DNA of 64,000 bases from Streptomyces griseus subsp. griseus (GCF_003610995.1 NZ_CP032543.1:496001-560000); one strand, 5' to 3'. Counted from the stretch's first letter, positions 44,404-54,121 are shown. Numbers and translations are program-made. The notes: a model not told the origin generated them from the sequence alone.

Positions 44404-47400
44404 CCAGCGCAGTCCACCACCCACCCCACCAGGTCCCGGACGGCGGCGACCCACCGCCCGGGAGACCGGTCGACGACCCGGCGCCCCGTTCACGGCGCTG
44501 GCTGCTGGGGTTCTGGGCCACGGTGTTCGTGGCGTTCCTGGCGGTGTCGCCGGGACGCATGACGTTCGACACGAAGCTCGGTGTCGTCGTGGATCCCGGG
44601 CGGTTCCTCGGCGACCTGGGCGAGCTGTGGCACAGCCGCTCCGGGTTCGGCGGGATCGCCGACCAGTACATCGGGTACCTCGTGCCGATGCTGCCGTACT
44701 ACGGGCTGGCCGATCTGCTGAAGGTGCCGACCTGGCTGGCGGAGCGGCTCTGGCTCTCGCTGATCGTGGCGGCCGCCTTCTGGGGTGCGCTGCGGCTGGC
44801 GGAGCGGCTGCGCGTCGGTTCCCCGGCGACCCGGCTGCTCGGCGCCCTCGTGTACGCGCTGTGGCCGACGTACACGATCGTCGTCGGGTCGACCTCGGCC
44901 GCCGCTCTGCCCGGCGCGCTGCTGCCGTGGGTGCTGCTGCCGCTGACCGACCCGCGCCTGGCGCCGCGTATCGCCGCGGCCCGTTCCGCGCTGCTGATCC
45001 CGCTGATGGGCGGGGTCAACGCGGCGTCCACGCTGGCCTCGCTGCTGCCGGTCGGGCTCTATCTGCTCTCCCGGCCCGCCGGTCCGCGCAAGCGGGCGCT
45101 GCTGCTCTGGTGGATCCCGGGCGTGATCCTCGCGACCGCCTGGTGGATCGTTCCGCTGCTGCTGCTGGGCACCTTCGGTGAGAACTTCATGCCGTACGTG
45201 GAGTCCTCGTTCACCACGACGAGCACCATGTCGGCGACCGAGGTGCTGCGCGGCGCGGGCAACTGGGTGGGCTATCTGAACTTCGGCGAGGCATGGCTGC
45301 CCGCCGGGTGGACCGTCGCCACCGCGACCGTCACCATCCTGGGCTCGGCACTGGCCGCCGCCCTGGGCCTGGCCGGTCTGGCCCGGCGCGATCTGCCGGA
45401 GCGCCGCTGGCTGGTGCTGACCGTGCTGTCCGTCGCGCTGATCACGCTCGCCGGGTACGGCGGTGCGCTGGGCGGTCTCTTCCACGGGACCGTGCAGGAG
45501 TGGCTGGACACCTGGCTGGTGCCGTTCCGGAACATCTACAAGTTCCAGACGGGCCTGGGTCTGGCCTTGGCGCTCGGTCTGGCGCACCTCACCGCCGTGG
45601 CCTCGCTCCGGGCGGAGCGCGACGAGCGGGTGCCCGTACGGGCGCGCCGGCTGGCTCCGGTGATCGTCGCCGTGCTCGTACTGCCGGGTCTGGCCTGGCC
45701 CTACGTCAACGGGTCGATCCTGCAACCGGGTTCGTTCAAGGAGATCCCGGACCACTGGGCGAAGGCCGCGGGCTGGCTGAAGGAGAACTCGGCGAACGAC
45801 CGGGCCCTGGTCGTGCCCGCCACCGCGCACGGCATCTACACCTGGGGCTCCCCCATCGACCAGCCGCTGGACGTGCTGGCCGACACGCCGTACGCCCAGC
45901 GCGACTACGTCCCCTTCGGCACCCCGGGCAACCGGCGGGCGATGGACGCCGTGGAGCAGGCACTGACGTCCGGGGGCCAGGTCCCCGGGCTGAGCGAGTA
46001 CCTGAACCGGGCGGGGCTGCACTACGTCGTGGTCCGCAACGACCTGGACCCGGACCAGCTGGGGTACGTCCCCACCACCACGGTCAAGCGGACCCTGGAG
46101 GCGTCCGGCTACAAGCGGGTCACCGGCTTCGGTCCGGTGATGACCGGCGGCCGGATCGCCGACGGCACGCCCATCCAGGTCGAGGGGCTCTACCCGCGCC
46201 AGAGCGCGGTGGAGATCTACGAACCGCCCGCCAGCACCGGGCGTCCCGGCCGGGCGAGCATCGCACCGGTCTCCTCGACCGCCGTCGTCAGCGGCGGACC
46301 GGAGTCCCTGCTGCCGCTCTCGGCGAGCGGCGCCCTGGCCGGCCGGCCCACCGTGCTGGCCGGTGACGCCCACCCGGGCGTCGGGAGGCCGTCGCTCTAC
46401 GTGGCCGGTGACGGGCTGCGCCGGGCCGACACCCGGTTCGGCCTGGTCAACACCAATACGTCGCACACCTATACGGCCGATGAGCGCAACGCGCCGGAGT
46501 CGGAGCAGGACCCGGGTGCCGAGCCGCGCCAGATCCTGCCGACCGAGGGCAAGGAGCACCAGACCACGGCGGTGCTCCGCGGCGCGAAGTCGGTGAGTGC
46601 CTCGTCCATCGGCAACTGGCTGTTCCATCTGCCGCAGTACGACCCGGCCAACGCCTTCGACGGCAACCCGGACACCGCCTGGGCGGAGGGCTCCGCCGCC
46701 TCCCCCGAGGGCGAGTGGGTACGGGTCGACTTCTCCGGCTCGCAGGAGCTTCCGGGCTCGTTGCGGCTCACCCCGCTGCCCAGCGGCAATGTCCGGGCGG
46801 CGGCGACCGAGGTGCGCGTCGAGACGGACCGGGGCCACAAGGACAGCCCGCTCCGGCCCGACGGCTCCCCGCAGGAGGTGGCCGCGCCCGCCGGGCCGGC
46901 CTCGTGGCTGAAGGTGACCATCCTCAAGTCCCAGCAGGGACGCCCGGGTCTCACCGGCGCCGGGTTCACCGACATCGCCATCCCCGGGGTGCAGGTGACC
47001 CGGATGCTGGAGCTGCCTTCCGACGCACCGCGTGAGGGGGCAGACGCGACGGTCTACTCGCTCAAGCGCGGCAGCGACCCGGGCGGTCTCTCCGCGGTGG
47101 CCGCGGAGACCGGGCTGCACCGCCAGTTCACGGCCGGCCAGGCCGGTACGTACAAGGTGGCCGCGAGCGCGGTGCCCGTGCCGGGCGAGGCGCTGGACAA
47201 GCTGCTGTTCGACCTGACGGGCGAGCGCGACAAGATCCTGGTCAGCGCCGACTCGACGGCCCGCCTCGGCACCAACCTCAGCGCGCGCAACCTGACGGAC
47301 GGCGACCTCACCACGGCGTGGATCGCGGGCGACCGTCCCGTACTCCATCTGTCCTGGCCGGAGAAGACCCAGATCGGGGAGATCGTGTTCGCGGCGGCCG

Positions 47401-48746
47401 GTGGGATCTCCACCCGGCCCGAGCAGGTCCAGATCAGCTCGCCGGACGGCACGGCGGTGGCGGCGGTGGACGAGAACGGCATGGCCCGCTTCTCGCCCAT
47501 CACCACCGACCGGATGGACATCACCATCTCGCGCCAGGCACCGCTCACCGTGCACAACCCTTTCGCCGGCGGCCAGTTGCAGCTGCCGGTCGGGCTGAGC
47601 GAGGTCTACATCCCGGCGCTGGAGCAGTTCCGCTCACCGCAGCCCGCCCCGGAGAAGAAGTTCAGCCTGCCCTGCGGTCAGGGGCCGGTCCTCTCCATCG
47701 GCGGCACGCTGATGGAGACCAGAGCCGAGGGCCGGATCAGGGACCTGACACAGCGCCGTCCCATCGCGGTCTCGCTCTGCTCCGAGCGCTCCGAGGTGGA
47801 GCTGGGCGCCTCGACCCACACCGTGGAGGCCGGGGACGCCGGTCCGCTCGCCATCACCGATGTCACGCTCTCCACGGGCGAGACGAAGGCCCCGGCGGCC
47901 ACCGCCCGCACGGTCGACGTCAAGGACAGCGACGGTGACCGCCGCACGCTGACGGTCGGCGCCGGTGAGGCCTCGTACCTCCAGCTCCACGAGAACCACA
48001 ACAAGGGCTGGAAGGCCACGCTGAACGGCAAGGAGCTGACGCCGCTGCGGATCGACGGCTGGCAGCAGGCGTGGCTGGTCCCCGAGGGCGAGGGCGGCAC
48101 GGTCACCCTGGAGTACGAGCCCGCGCTGATCTACCGGGCCGGACTGATCGGGGCCGGGGTGCTGTTCCTGGTGCTGGTGGGGCTGGCCGTCTTCCGGCGG
48201 AAGGGCTCCGGCCCGGCGGAGAACGCGTACGAGCGCGAGGAACAGGCGCTTCCGCCGGCTCCCGGGCTGATCCTGGGCACCGTGGCGCTGACCCTGGTGG
48301 GCGTCGTGATCGCGGGTCCGGTCGCCCTGGTGGTGCCCGTGCTCGCCGTGCTCGCCCACTTCCGTTCGTCGTTGTTGGCGCCCATCGCCTTCGCGGCGAT
48401 GGCCGGGGCCGGGGTCGTCGCGGCCATCGGCACCGGGGAGTACACCGCCACGGACAAGGGCGCCTTCGGGGCGACGGCCCAACTCCTCGCCTTGATCGCC
48501 CTGTTCGCCGCACTGGTCACGGTCGGGTCCGCCCCGGCCCGGGGCAGGCGACGGGCCAGCCGGGGTGCGGAGCCCGCCACCGCGACGGCCGGTGAGGGCG
48601 ACCCGGAGGCGACGGTCCCGCAGCAGCAGGCGGCGCCGTCCGGCCGGACCCTCTCCGCCGACGCCAAGAGGCCGCACACCGACCCGCCCGCACACGGTCC
48701 GGGCGGCCCGGCGGCTCCGCCCGGCGGCGGAGGGCCCAACGGATGA
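44400..48746 (+). CDS. AftD-like alpha-(1->3)-arabinofuranosyltransferase family protein
   Basis: A 1448-residue GT-C membrane enzyme. N-terminal helices begin at WLLGFWATVFVAFLAVSPGR; the first outer loop has FDTKLGVVVDPGRFLGDLGE with acidic residues as in GT-C catalytic loops, and about 12 helices continue to residue 460. A long outer part contains jelly-roll, discoideum-like domains (FDGNPDTAWAEGSAASPEGE, NLTDGDLTTAWIAGDRPV). Final helices and a disordered Pro/Ala tail close it. AftD adds arabinose to mycobacterial arabinogalactan; the acceptor here is unknown. Overlaps its neighbours by ATGA on both sides. Confidence 0.85.
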   Translation: MTSAVHHPPHQVPDGGDPPPGRPVDDPAPRSRRWLLGFWATVFVAFLAVSPGRMTFDTKLGVVVDPGRFLGDLGELWHSRSGFGGIADQYIGYLVPMLPYYGLADLLKVPTWLAERLWLSLIVAAAFWGALRLAERLRVGSPATRLLGALVYALWPTYTIVVGSTSAAALPGALLPWVLLPLTDPRLAPRIAAARSALLIPLMGGVNAASTLASLLPVGLYLLSRPAGPRKRALLLWWIPGVILATAWWIVPLLLLGTFGENFMPYVESSFTTTSTMSATEVLRGAGNWVGYLNFGEAWLPAGWTVATATVTILGSALAAALGLAGLARRDLPERRWLVLTVLSVALITLAGYGGALGGLFHGTVQEWLDTWLVPFRNIYKFQTGLGLALALGLAHLTAVASLRAERDERVPVRARRLAPVIVAVLVLPGLAWPYVNGSILQPGSFKEIPDHWAKAAGWLKENSANDRALVVPATAHGIYTWGSPIDQPLDVLADTPYAQRDYVPFGTPGNRRAMDAVEQALTSGGQVPGLSEYLNRAGLHYVVVRNDLDPDQLGYVPTTTVKRTLEASGYKRVTGFGPVMTGGRIADGTPIQVEGLYPRQSAVEIYEPPASTGRPGRASIAPVSSTAVVSGGPESLLPLSASGALAGRPTVLAGDAHPGVGRPSLYVAGDGLRRADTRFGLVNTNTSHTYTADERNAPESEQDPGAEPRQILPTEGKEHQTTAVLRGAKSVSASSIGNWLFHLPQYDPANAFDGNPDTAWAEGSAASPEGEWVRVDFSGSQELPGSLRLTPLPSGNVRAAATEVRVETDRGHKDSPLRPDGSPQEVAAPAGPASWLKVTILKSQQGRPGLTGAGFTDIAIPGVQVTRMLELPSDAPREGADATVYSLKRGSDPGGLSAVAAETGLHRQFTAGQAGTYKVAASAVPVPGEALDKLLFDLTGERDKILVSADSTARLGTNLSARNLTDGDLTTAWIAGDRPVLHLSWPEKTQIGEIVFAAAGGISTRPEQVQISSPDGTAVAAVDENGMARFSPITTDRMDITISRQAPLTVHNPFAGGQLQLPVGLSEVYIPALEQFRSPQPAPEKKFSLPCGQGPVLSIGGTLMETRAEGRIRDLTQRRPIAVSLCSERSEVELGASTHTVEAGDAGPLAITDVTLSTGETKAPAATARTVDVKDSDGDRRTLTVGAGEASYLQLHENHNKGWKATLNGKELTPLRIDGWQQAWLVPEGEGGTVTLEYEPALIYRAGLIGAGVLFLVLVGLAVFRRKGSGPAENAYEREEQALPPAPGLILGTVALTLVGVVIAGPVALVVPVLAVLAHFRSSLLAPIAFAAMAGAGVVAAIGTGEYTATDKGAFGATAQLLALIALFAALVTVGSAPARGRRRASRGAEPATATAGEGDPEATVPQQQAAPSGRTLSADAKRPHTDPPAHGPGGPAAPPGGGGPNG

Positions 48747-50043
48747 CCGCCACGCACCCCGCCCGGCCGGAGACGGCCGGGCGGCTGCCCCGGATACCGT
48801 TCCCCGTCGTCGACGAGGTGGACCGGCACTGCGCGCAGGACGCCGAGCCGAGCACGATCCACATCGAGATCCATCTGCCCGGCCGGGTCGAGGAGGACCG
48901 GCTGCGCGCCGCGTTCGCCGCGTCGCTGGCTCGGCATCCGCGGGCGCTGATGCGGGAGCGGCCGCGCGGTCCGCTCGCGCGGCGGTACGAGTGGGAGCTG
49001 ACCAAGGGCCCGGACCGCGAACCGGTCACCTTCCTGCCGCCCGCGCCCGGGGCACTGGACCGGGCGCGGGCGGCGTCCCTCACCACCGCCCCACCGCTCA
49101 CCGTCTCCCCTCCGCTGCGGGCCGATGTGGTCGAGGAGCCGGACAGGGAGGGGTGTGTACTGGTGCTCGCCGTGCACCACACCGCACTCGACGGGCCCGC
49201 CTGTCTGCGGCTGGTGGCCACCGCCGCCGAGATCTACAGCGGGCGGTCCGCGCCCCAGCCGTCCGCCCCGGCCCGCCCGGCCGACGCACCACCGCCCCCG
49301 CACTCCGGTCCGTCCGCCTTCGCGCGGCCGGCCCGGGTGGCGGCGGGCACCCCCGACAAGGCACCGGGCAACGGACAGCTCCTCGCCGAACTCCCGGTGC
49401 CCCGGCGGAAGTCAGGCGCGCCCTACACGGTGAACGACCAGCTGATGGTGGCCACCGCCCTGACGGTGGCCGACTGGAACCGGCAGCAGGGGGCGACCGA
49501 GCGGCCGTTGCGGATCACCATGCCGGTCGACGACCGCACCCGGGGCCGGAGATGCCGATCGGCAACGGCACCCGGCTGGTCGAGGTCGGCTTCGACACGG
49601 CGGAGGTGGCGTCCGGCCGGGACATCGCGGCGCTGCTGCGCCTCACCGCCGAGCGCACCCGCGCTCTGAAGGCGCGGCCGCGGCCTCAACTGGGGCGTTC
49701 GGCGTCGCTGTTGACCGCCCCACTGCTGCCGGTCGCCGCGCGAGCGGCGTACACCCGGGCGCTGCGGGTGCTGGCGGGGCCGTGGACCTCGACGACGCTG
49801 CTCAGCAACATCGGCCGGATCCCCTACTCGCTGGACTTCGGCGACGCGGGGAGGTCCGCCGCCCTGTGGATCTCCGCGCCGGCCCGGATGCCGAGAGGGC
49901 TGACGTTCACCACCGCGTCCACCGCCGGCCGGCTGCATCTGGCTCTGCGCTGGTCGCGGACCCTGCTGGGCGACGCGGACGGCGAGGCGCTGCTCGGCCT
50001 GTTCTCCCGTCATCTGGCCGCGACATCCTCGGAGGCCCCGTGA
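48743..50043 (+). pseudogene. PapA/condensation-type acyltransferase interrupted by a frameshift
   Basis: The first frame, from ATG 48743, gives IPFPVVDEVDRHCAQDAEPS, LVLAVHHTALDGPACLRLVA with the catalytic HHxxxDG motif, and ends the homology at LRITMPVDDRTRG. The second frame goes on at EMPIGNGTRLVEVGFDTAEV to STTLLSNIGRIPYSLDFGDA and the stop at 50043. One extra C near 49546-49547 would restore a single chain of about 433 residues. The motif and layout fit condensation, PapA or wax-ester-synthase acyltransferases, suggesting a lipid-acylated product. Either a recent mutation or sequencing error. Confidence 0.78.
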
Positions 50044-50768
50044 CCGGCACCGTCTCTCCCCCGCCCGGGCTGCGGGACTTCTACGAGAACCCGGCCGTCC
50101 CCGTGGCCTCCGGCGACGGGCGCAGCCGACGCCAGGCACGGCTGCTGGCCGCCGCCCTCGACGGGCGTACGGGCCAGGTCGTCGTGGACGTCGGGTGCGG
50201 CGACGGGACGGCCGCCGCCACCGCCGCGCCGATCCTCGCCGGGCACCGGCTGATCGGCGTCGACTGGTCGCAGGACGCGCTGCGCCGCGCCCGGCCCCGG
50301 ATGGGTTCGGTGGTCCGGGGCGAGCTGGAGCACGGCGGGCTGCCGCTCGCCGACGGGTGCGCGGACGCGGTGCTGTTCAGCGAGATCCTGGAGCACCTGG
50401 TCGACCCGGACCAGGCGCTGGACGAGCTGCGGCGGATCCTGAAGCCCGGCGGCCATCTGATGCTGTCCACGCCGAACCTGGCCGCCTGGTACAACCGGGC
50501 GCTGCTGCTGGCCGGGGTGCAGCCGGTCTTCTCCGAGGTCAGCCTGCGCGGGATCCACGGCAGGCCCGGCTCCGAGGTGGTGGGCCATCTGCGGCTCTAC
50601 ACCGCCCGCGCGCTGCGCTCCTTCCTGACGGCCTCCGGCTTCGAGGACGTGAAGATCACCGGCGCGCCCTTCCACGGGGTGCCGCGCCCGCTGCGGCTGG
50701 TGGACCGGGCGGCCTGTGCGGTGCCCGGTGCGGCGTCCATCCTGCTGGCCCACGCTCGGCGGCGATAG
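50040..50768 (+). CDS. Class I SAM methyltransferase in glycan cluster, second
   Basis: A 242-residue enzyme with motif I VVVDVGCGDGTAAATAAPIL, LIGVDWSQDALRRARPRMGS, and AVLFSEILEHLVDPDQALDE and KPGGHLMLSTPNLAAWYNR, the Methyltransf_11/25 layout. The C-terminal helix ALRSFLTASGFEDVKITGAP is also found in sugar or lipid O-methyltransferases. Overlaps the acyltransferase stop by GTGA and precedes the EamA transporter by 4 bp. Confidence 0.87.
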   Translation: MTGTVSPPPGLRDFYENPAVPVASGDGRSRRQARLLAAALDGRTGQVVVDVGCGDGTAAATAAPILAGHRLIGVDWSQDALRRARPRMGSVVRGELEHGGLPLADGCADAVLFSEILEHLVDPDQALDELRRILKPGGHLMLSTPNLAAWYNRALLLAGVQPVFSEVSLRGIHGRPGSEVVGHLRLYTARALRSFLTASGFEDVKITGAPFHGVPRPLRLVDRAACAVPGAASILLAHARRR

Positions 50769-50772
50769 CGCG

Positions 50773-51669
50773 ATGTGGTGGGGTGTGGGGGCCGCGCTGG
50801 TGGCCAACCTGCTGTACAGCGTGGGGTTCGTGGTGGAGAAGCGGGCCCTGGGCCATCTGCCCGCGCTCTCCGCGGGCAAGCCGCTGCGCGTGATCCTCGT
50901 CCTGCTCACCAGCCCGCTGTGGATCGTGGGCGCGCTGTCGCTGGCGGCCGGTTTCGCGGCCCAGCTGATCGTCTACCGGGTGCTGCCGATCGCGGCGGCG
51001 CAGGGCATCTTCGTCTCCGGCCTGGTGCTGCTGCTCCTGCTCTCCTCGGCCGTGCTCGGCGAGGAGTCGACCGGGCGCGAACGGTACGCCCTGGGCGGTG
51101 TCCTGGTGGCGCTGCTGATGGTCGTCGCCTCGGTGCGCGAGGGCGAGGACGTGGTGAGCGCGGGCGCCCCCTGGATGCTGGTGCTCCTGGTCTGCGTCCC
51201 GGCGCTGGCGGCGGGCGTCTGGCTCTACATCCGGGTGGAGAGCCGGGCCGGCAAGCGCCACCGGGTGCCGACCAGCGGCATCGGTTACGGGGTGGCGGTC
51301 GGGCTGCTGTACGGCGTCAGCTCGCTGGCGGTCAAGGGCACCTCCAGCCGGCTGACCACCACCGACCTCGGCGAGGCGGCCCGTTCCCTGTTCGGCTCGC
51401 CCTACCCGTATCTGCTGCTCTTCACCGCCGTGGCCGGTCTGGTGATGTCCCAGACGGCGCTCCAGCGCTGCCGGGCCTCGCTGATCGTGCCGGTGTGCAC
51501 CACGGTGACCTGTCTGTTCACGGCGGTCCTCGGGACGCTCGCCTTCGGGGAGTCCCTGCCCGACGATCCGCTGCTGCTGACCCTGCGGCTGGCCGGCACG
51601 GCGCTGGCTCTCACCGTCCTGCTGGCCATGCCGCGCCACGACCCACCCGCCGAGGCGGCCCCGTCCTGA
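50773..51669 (+). CDS. EamA/DMT-superfamily transporter
   Basis: A 298-residue protein with about nine to ten membrane helices, from WWGVGAALVANLLYSVGFVV to GTALALTVLLAMP. The two-fold repeat GIFVSGLVLLLLLSSAVLGE and VCTTVTCLFTAVLGTLAFGE, each ending in a Gly-Glu, is the EamA signature. Relatives flip or carry small metabolites and, in cell-wall loci, phospho-polyprenyl sugars. It is the only transporter in the cluster and so a candidate flippase for the lipid-linked intermediate. Confidence 0.83.
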   Translation: MWWGVGAALVANLLYSVGFVVEKRALGHLPALSAGKPLRVILVLLTSPLWIVGALSLAAGFAAQLIVYRVLPIAAAQGIFVSGLVLLLLLSSAVLGEESTGRERYALGGVLVALLMVVASVREGEDVVSAGAPWMLVLLVCVPALAAGVWLYIRVESRAGKRHRVPTSGIGYGVAVGLLYGVSSLAVKGTSSRLTTTDLGEAARSLFGSPYPYLLLFTAVAGLVMSQTALQRCRASLIVPVCTTVTCLFTAVLGTLAFGESLPDDPLLLTLRLAGTALALTVLLAMPRHDPPAEAAPS

Positions 51670-51715
51670 CCACCGCACGCCCCCTGTCCCCCACCCCACC
51701 ACCGAGGGAGTCTCC

Positions 51716-51934
51716 ATGAACCCCGACGACCCGCTGCTCGCCATCCTGGCCTGCCCCCTGGACAAGGGCCCGCTGGCCCTGCTGACCGACGAGGAGGCGC
51801 TCTACAACCCCCGGCTGCGCCTGAGCTACCCGATCCTGGACGGCATCCCGCATCTGCTGCCCTCCTCGGGCCGCAAGGTGGAGGCCGACGCCCACGAGAG
51901 ATACCTGGCGCACCTGAAGGCCTCGGCCACGTGA
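51716..51934 (+). CDS. Trm112-like small protein
   Basis: A 72-residue Trm112 family protein: LLAILACPLDKGPLALLTDE, then LRLSYPILDGIPHLLPSSG. The usual four-cysteine zinc knuckle is reduced to one Cys, as in many actinobacterial members of cell-wall or FkbM clusters. Trm112 proteins can stabilise partner methyltransferases, and its stop overlaps the start of the FkbM methyltransferase (GTGA), making that enzyme the likely partner. Confidence 0.85.
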   Translation: MNPDDPLLAILACPLDKGPLALLTDEEALYNPRLRLSYPILDGIPHLLPSSGRKVEADAHERYLAHLKASAT

Positions 51935-52710
51935 CCACGTTCGCCGCGGCGGTGGCATCCCGGCTGCCCACCGGCTTCGTCGGCTCCGCCGCCGTCGCCC
52001 TCTACCCGCGCTTCGAGCCGGAGCTGCGCCGGCTCGCCGACTTCTGCCCGCCCGGCTCCACCGCCGTGGACATCGGCGGCTGGTACGGCCCCTGGTCGCG
52101 CCGGCTCGCCCGGCGCTGTACGCGGGTCGTCACCGTGGAGCCCGTACCGCATCTGGCCGACCATCTGCGCCGTACGCTGCCGTCGAACGCCCGGGTGGTC
52201 CAGGGGGCGGCGACGGACCGGGCGGGTTCCACGGTCCGGCTCTGGTTCCCGGAGGGCGACCACGGCGACCGCGGGGTCTCCTCGCTGGAGCGGCGCGACA
52301 TCCACGCACACTGCGTCGAGGTGGAGTCCCTCACCATCGACAGCCTGGACCTGCACGGTGTCGGCTTCGTGAAGGTGGACGTCGACGGCGCGGAGGTGGC
52401 GGCGCTGCGGGGCGCGGCGGAGCTGCTGCGGCGGGACCGCCCGGCGCTGCTCGTCGAGCTGGAGAGCCGGCTCGGCCCGATCGCCCCGGCGGTCGACCTG
52501 CTCACCGGCCAGGGGTACGCGGGGTGGGTGCTGGCGGGGCGGCGCTGGATCCCGCTGGCCGGGTTCGACCTGCCGGCCCACCAGGCGAGGACGGAGCACC
52601 TCGTCCATCAGGGCCTGCTGCGCCGGGCCTTCGTGCCGCAGCGGACCCGGTACATCAACTCGGTGCTGTTCCTGCCCGAGGGGCGGGTGCCGGGCACCAC
52701 GGCGGTCTGA
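51931..52710 (+). CDS. FkbM-family methyltransferase
   Basis: A 259-residue FkbM enzyme. TAVDIGGWYGPWSRRLARRC is the SAM-binding motif I, VTVEPVPHLADHLRRTLPS follows, and VGFVKVDVDGAEVAALRGAA is the FkbM signature, usually KIDVEGAE. LVELESRLGPIAP is also standard. FkbM enzymes methylate hydroxyls of sugars or polyketides; here a sugar of the envelope product is a sensible guess. Last gene of the tightly coupled cluster. Confidence 0.87.
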   Translation: MTTFAAAVASRLPTGFVGSAAVALYPRFEPELRRLADFCPPGSTAVDIGGWYGPWSRRLARRCTRVVTVEPVPHLADHLRRTLPSNARVVQGAATDRAGSTVRLWFPEGDHGDRGVSSLERRDIHAHCVEVESLTIDSLDLHGVGFVKVDVDGAEVAALRGAAELLRRDRPALLVELESRLGPIAPAVDLLTGQGYAGWVLAGRRWIPLAGFDLPAHQARTEHLVHQGLLRRAFVPQRTRYINSVLFLPEGRVPGTTAV

Positions 52711-52850
52711 GCGAATCCACCGGCGCGGACCGCGCTGACAAGGGAGGTTGCGGGGCAGGTGGAGGGGAGAGCCGGGTGGCCGTCCTCGCGGGGGCGGCCA
52801 CCGGGCCGAGACCCCTACCCGAGACCTGGCCGACCCCGAGGAGTTCCACC

Positions 52851-53207
52851 GTGATCGAGAGCGCAGACATCCGTGAGTGGCGTACGCGTGACGTCGTCGA
52901 CGCAGAGGGGCGCAGGATCGGGTCCCTGGAGTCCGTCTACGTCGACACCGGGACGGACGCCCCGGCGTTCGCCACCATCGTGGTGGGCCTGCCGACCCGT
53001 CACCGGCTGGTCTTCGTACCACTGGCGGAGGCCGTCGTGGGCCCGGACTACGTCAAGGTCGCCCACGCCAAGGCCAAGGTGAAGGACGGCCCTTCGATCG
53101 GAACGGACGACGTCCTGCCCGCCGAGGACGAGCCGGCGCTCTTCGCCTACTTCGGCCTGCCGTACCTGCCCCCGGCCGACGGCGTACGGGTGCTGGCCCG
53201 CCGCTGA
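52851..53207 (+). CDS. PRC-barrel domain protein
   Basis: A 118-residue PRC-barrel protein: RTRDVVDAEGRRIGSLESVY, FATIVVGLPTRHRLVFVPLA and GPDYVKVAHAKAKVKDGPSI give the small beta-barrel. Its tail, EDEPALFAYFGLPYLPP, is standard in actinobacterial stress-related PRC proteins. Barrels of this type bind RNA, electron-transfer complexes or other proteins; no partner is evident. The GTG at 52851 follows GAGGAG. Confidence 0.85.
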   Translation: MIESADIREWRTRDVVDAEGRRIGSLESVYVDTGTDAPAFATIVVGLPTRHRLVFVPLAEAVVGPDYVKVAHAKAKVKDGPSIGTDDVLPAEDEPALFAYFGLPYLPPADGVRVLARR

Positions 53208-53285
53208 CGCGCCCGGGACCTGCGGGGGCTCCTCCCCGGCCCGACGTATCCTCTCCGGGAACGCGCCGAGCGGAGGACGGGCCAC

Positions 53286-53993
53286 GTGACGGGCAGCAGT
53301 ACGGAGCGGGACGGCACCGGCGGGGACGGCGCAACGGCCGCGGAGCGCATCTCGCTCAGCGTCCGGGCGCGGGACGCGGTCCGGCGGCGGATCGTGGACC
53401 GCCGCTATCCGCAGGGCGCCCGCCTGGTCGAGCGCGAGATCGCCGAGGAGCTGCGGATGTCGCGGGTCCCGGTCCGCGAGGCCCTGCGCGCCCTGGTCTC
53501 CGAGGGCCTGCTCGAACTGCTGCCGCACAGCGGGGTGCGGGTGCGGCTGTTGGAGCGGGCCGATGTGCACCATCTGTACGAGGTGTGGGAACCGCTCGCG
53601 GTCCAGGCCTCCCGCCTCGCCGCCCGCCGGGTGGCGCGGGCCGCGCCCGGCGAACCGGAGGGCCTCGCGGCCCTGCGGGACTCCCTGGAGCGGGCCGAGC
53701 AGGCCGCGTCGGACGACGAGGGGGCACGGGAGGTGGCCGCGCACACCGCGTTCCACGACGAGATCGTGGCGCTGAGCGGCAATCCGATGCTCAGCCGCAC
53801 GATGGAGCAACTGAGCGGCCAGCTCCAGCTGTTGTTCGGGCTGCGTGAGGAGCCGGCGCATATGCGCGCACAGCACGCGGTGATGTTCCGCTGCATCACG
53901 GCGGGCGACGAGGAGTCGGCGGCCGCGAGCACGCTGCTGCATGTGCGGGACAGCCGGGCGGTCGCGCTGAGGTCCCTGTCCGACGCCCTCTAG
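53286..53993 (+). CDS. GntR-family regulator with FCD domain
   Basis: A 235-residue regulator. RDAVRRRIVDRRYPQGARLV, EREIAEELRMSRVPVREALR and ALVSEGLLELLPHSGVRVRL form the winged helix; the FCD domain covers LYEVWEPLAVQASRLAARRV to ALRSLSDAL, with metal-type histidines (AHTAFHDEIVAL). GGTATAC sites just downstream flank the amidohydrolase promoter, matching the operator style of FCD regulators. It likely represses the two amidohydrolases. Confidence 0.9.
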   Translation: MTGSSTERDGTGGDGATAAERISLSVRARDAVRRRIVDRRYPQGARLVEREIAEELRMSRVPVREALRALVSEGLLELLPHSGVRVRLLERADVHHLYEVWEPLAVQASRLAARRVARAAPGEPEGLAALRDSLERAEQAASDDEGAREVAAHTAFHDEIVALSGNPMLSRTMEQLSGQLQLLFGLREEPAHMRAQHAVMFRCITAGDEESAAASTLLHVRDSRAVALRSLSDAL

Positions 53994-53994
53994 C

Positions 53995-54004
53995 TTGGTA
54001 TACC
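53995..54004. promoter_or_regulatory. GntR/FCD-type operator TTGGTATACC
   Basis: The palindrome GGTATACC starts 4 bp after the GntR stop. TGGTATAC-type dyads are common operators of FCD-domain GntR proteins. A second site with the same core lies at 54122-54131. Confidence 0.55.
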
Positions 54005-54121
54005 GCGAGGAATCCCGCAAGGATCGAACCCTCTCCCCACTATCCAGGATCCGGACGATATCGACACTTATGCCGGATCTTACGCGTGCGGAATCGCCCC
54101 TTCCCCCACCTGTGGAGCCCC

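Noticed and set aside
44490..47555. 1021-residue minus-strand ORF opposite the AftD-like gene
   Set aside because: Low-complexity Arg/Gly/His composition without motifs; the plus strand carries an obvious membrane enzyme.
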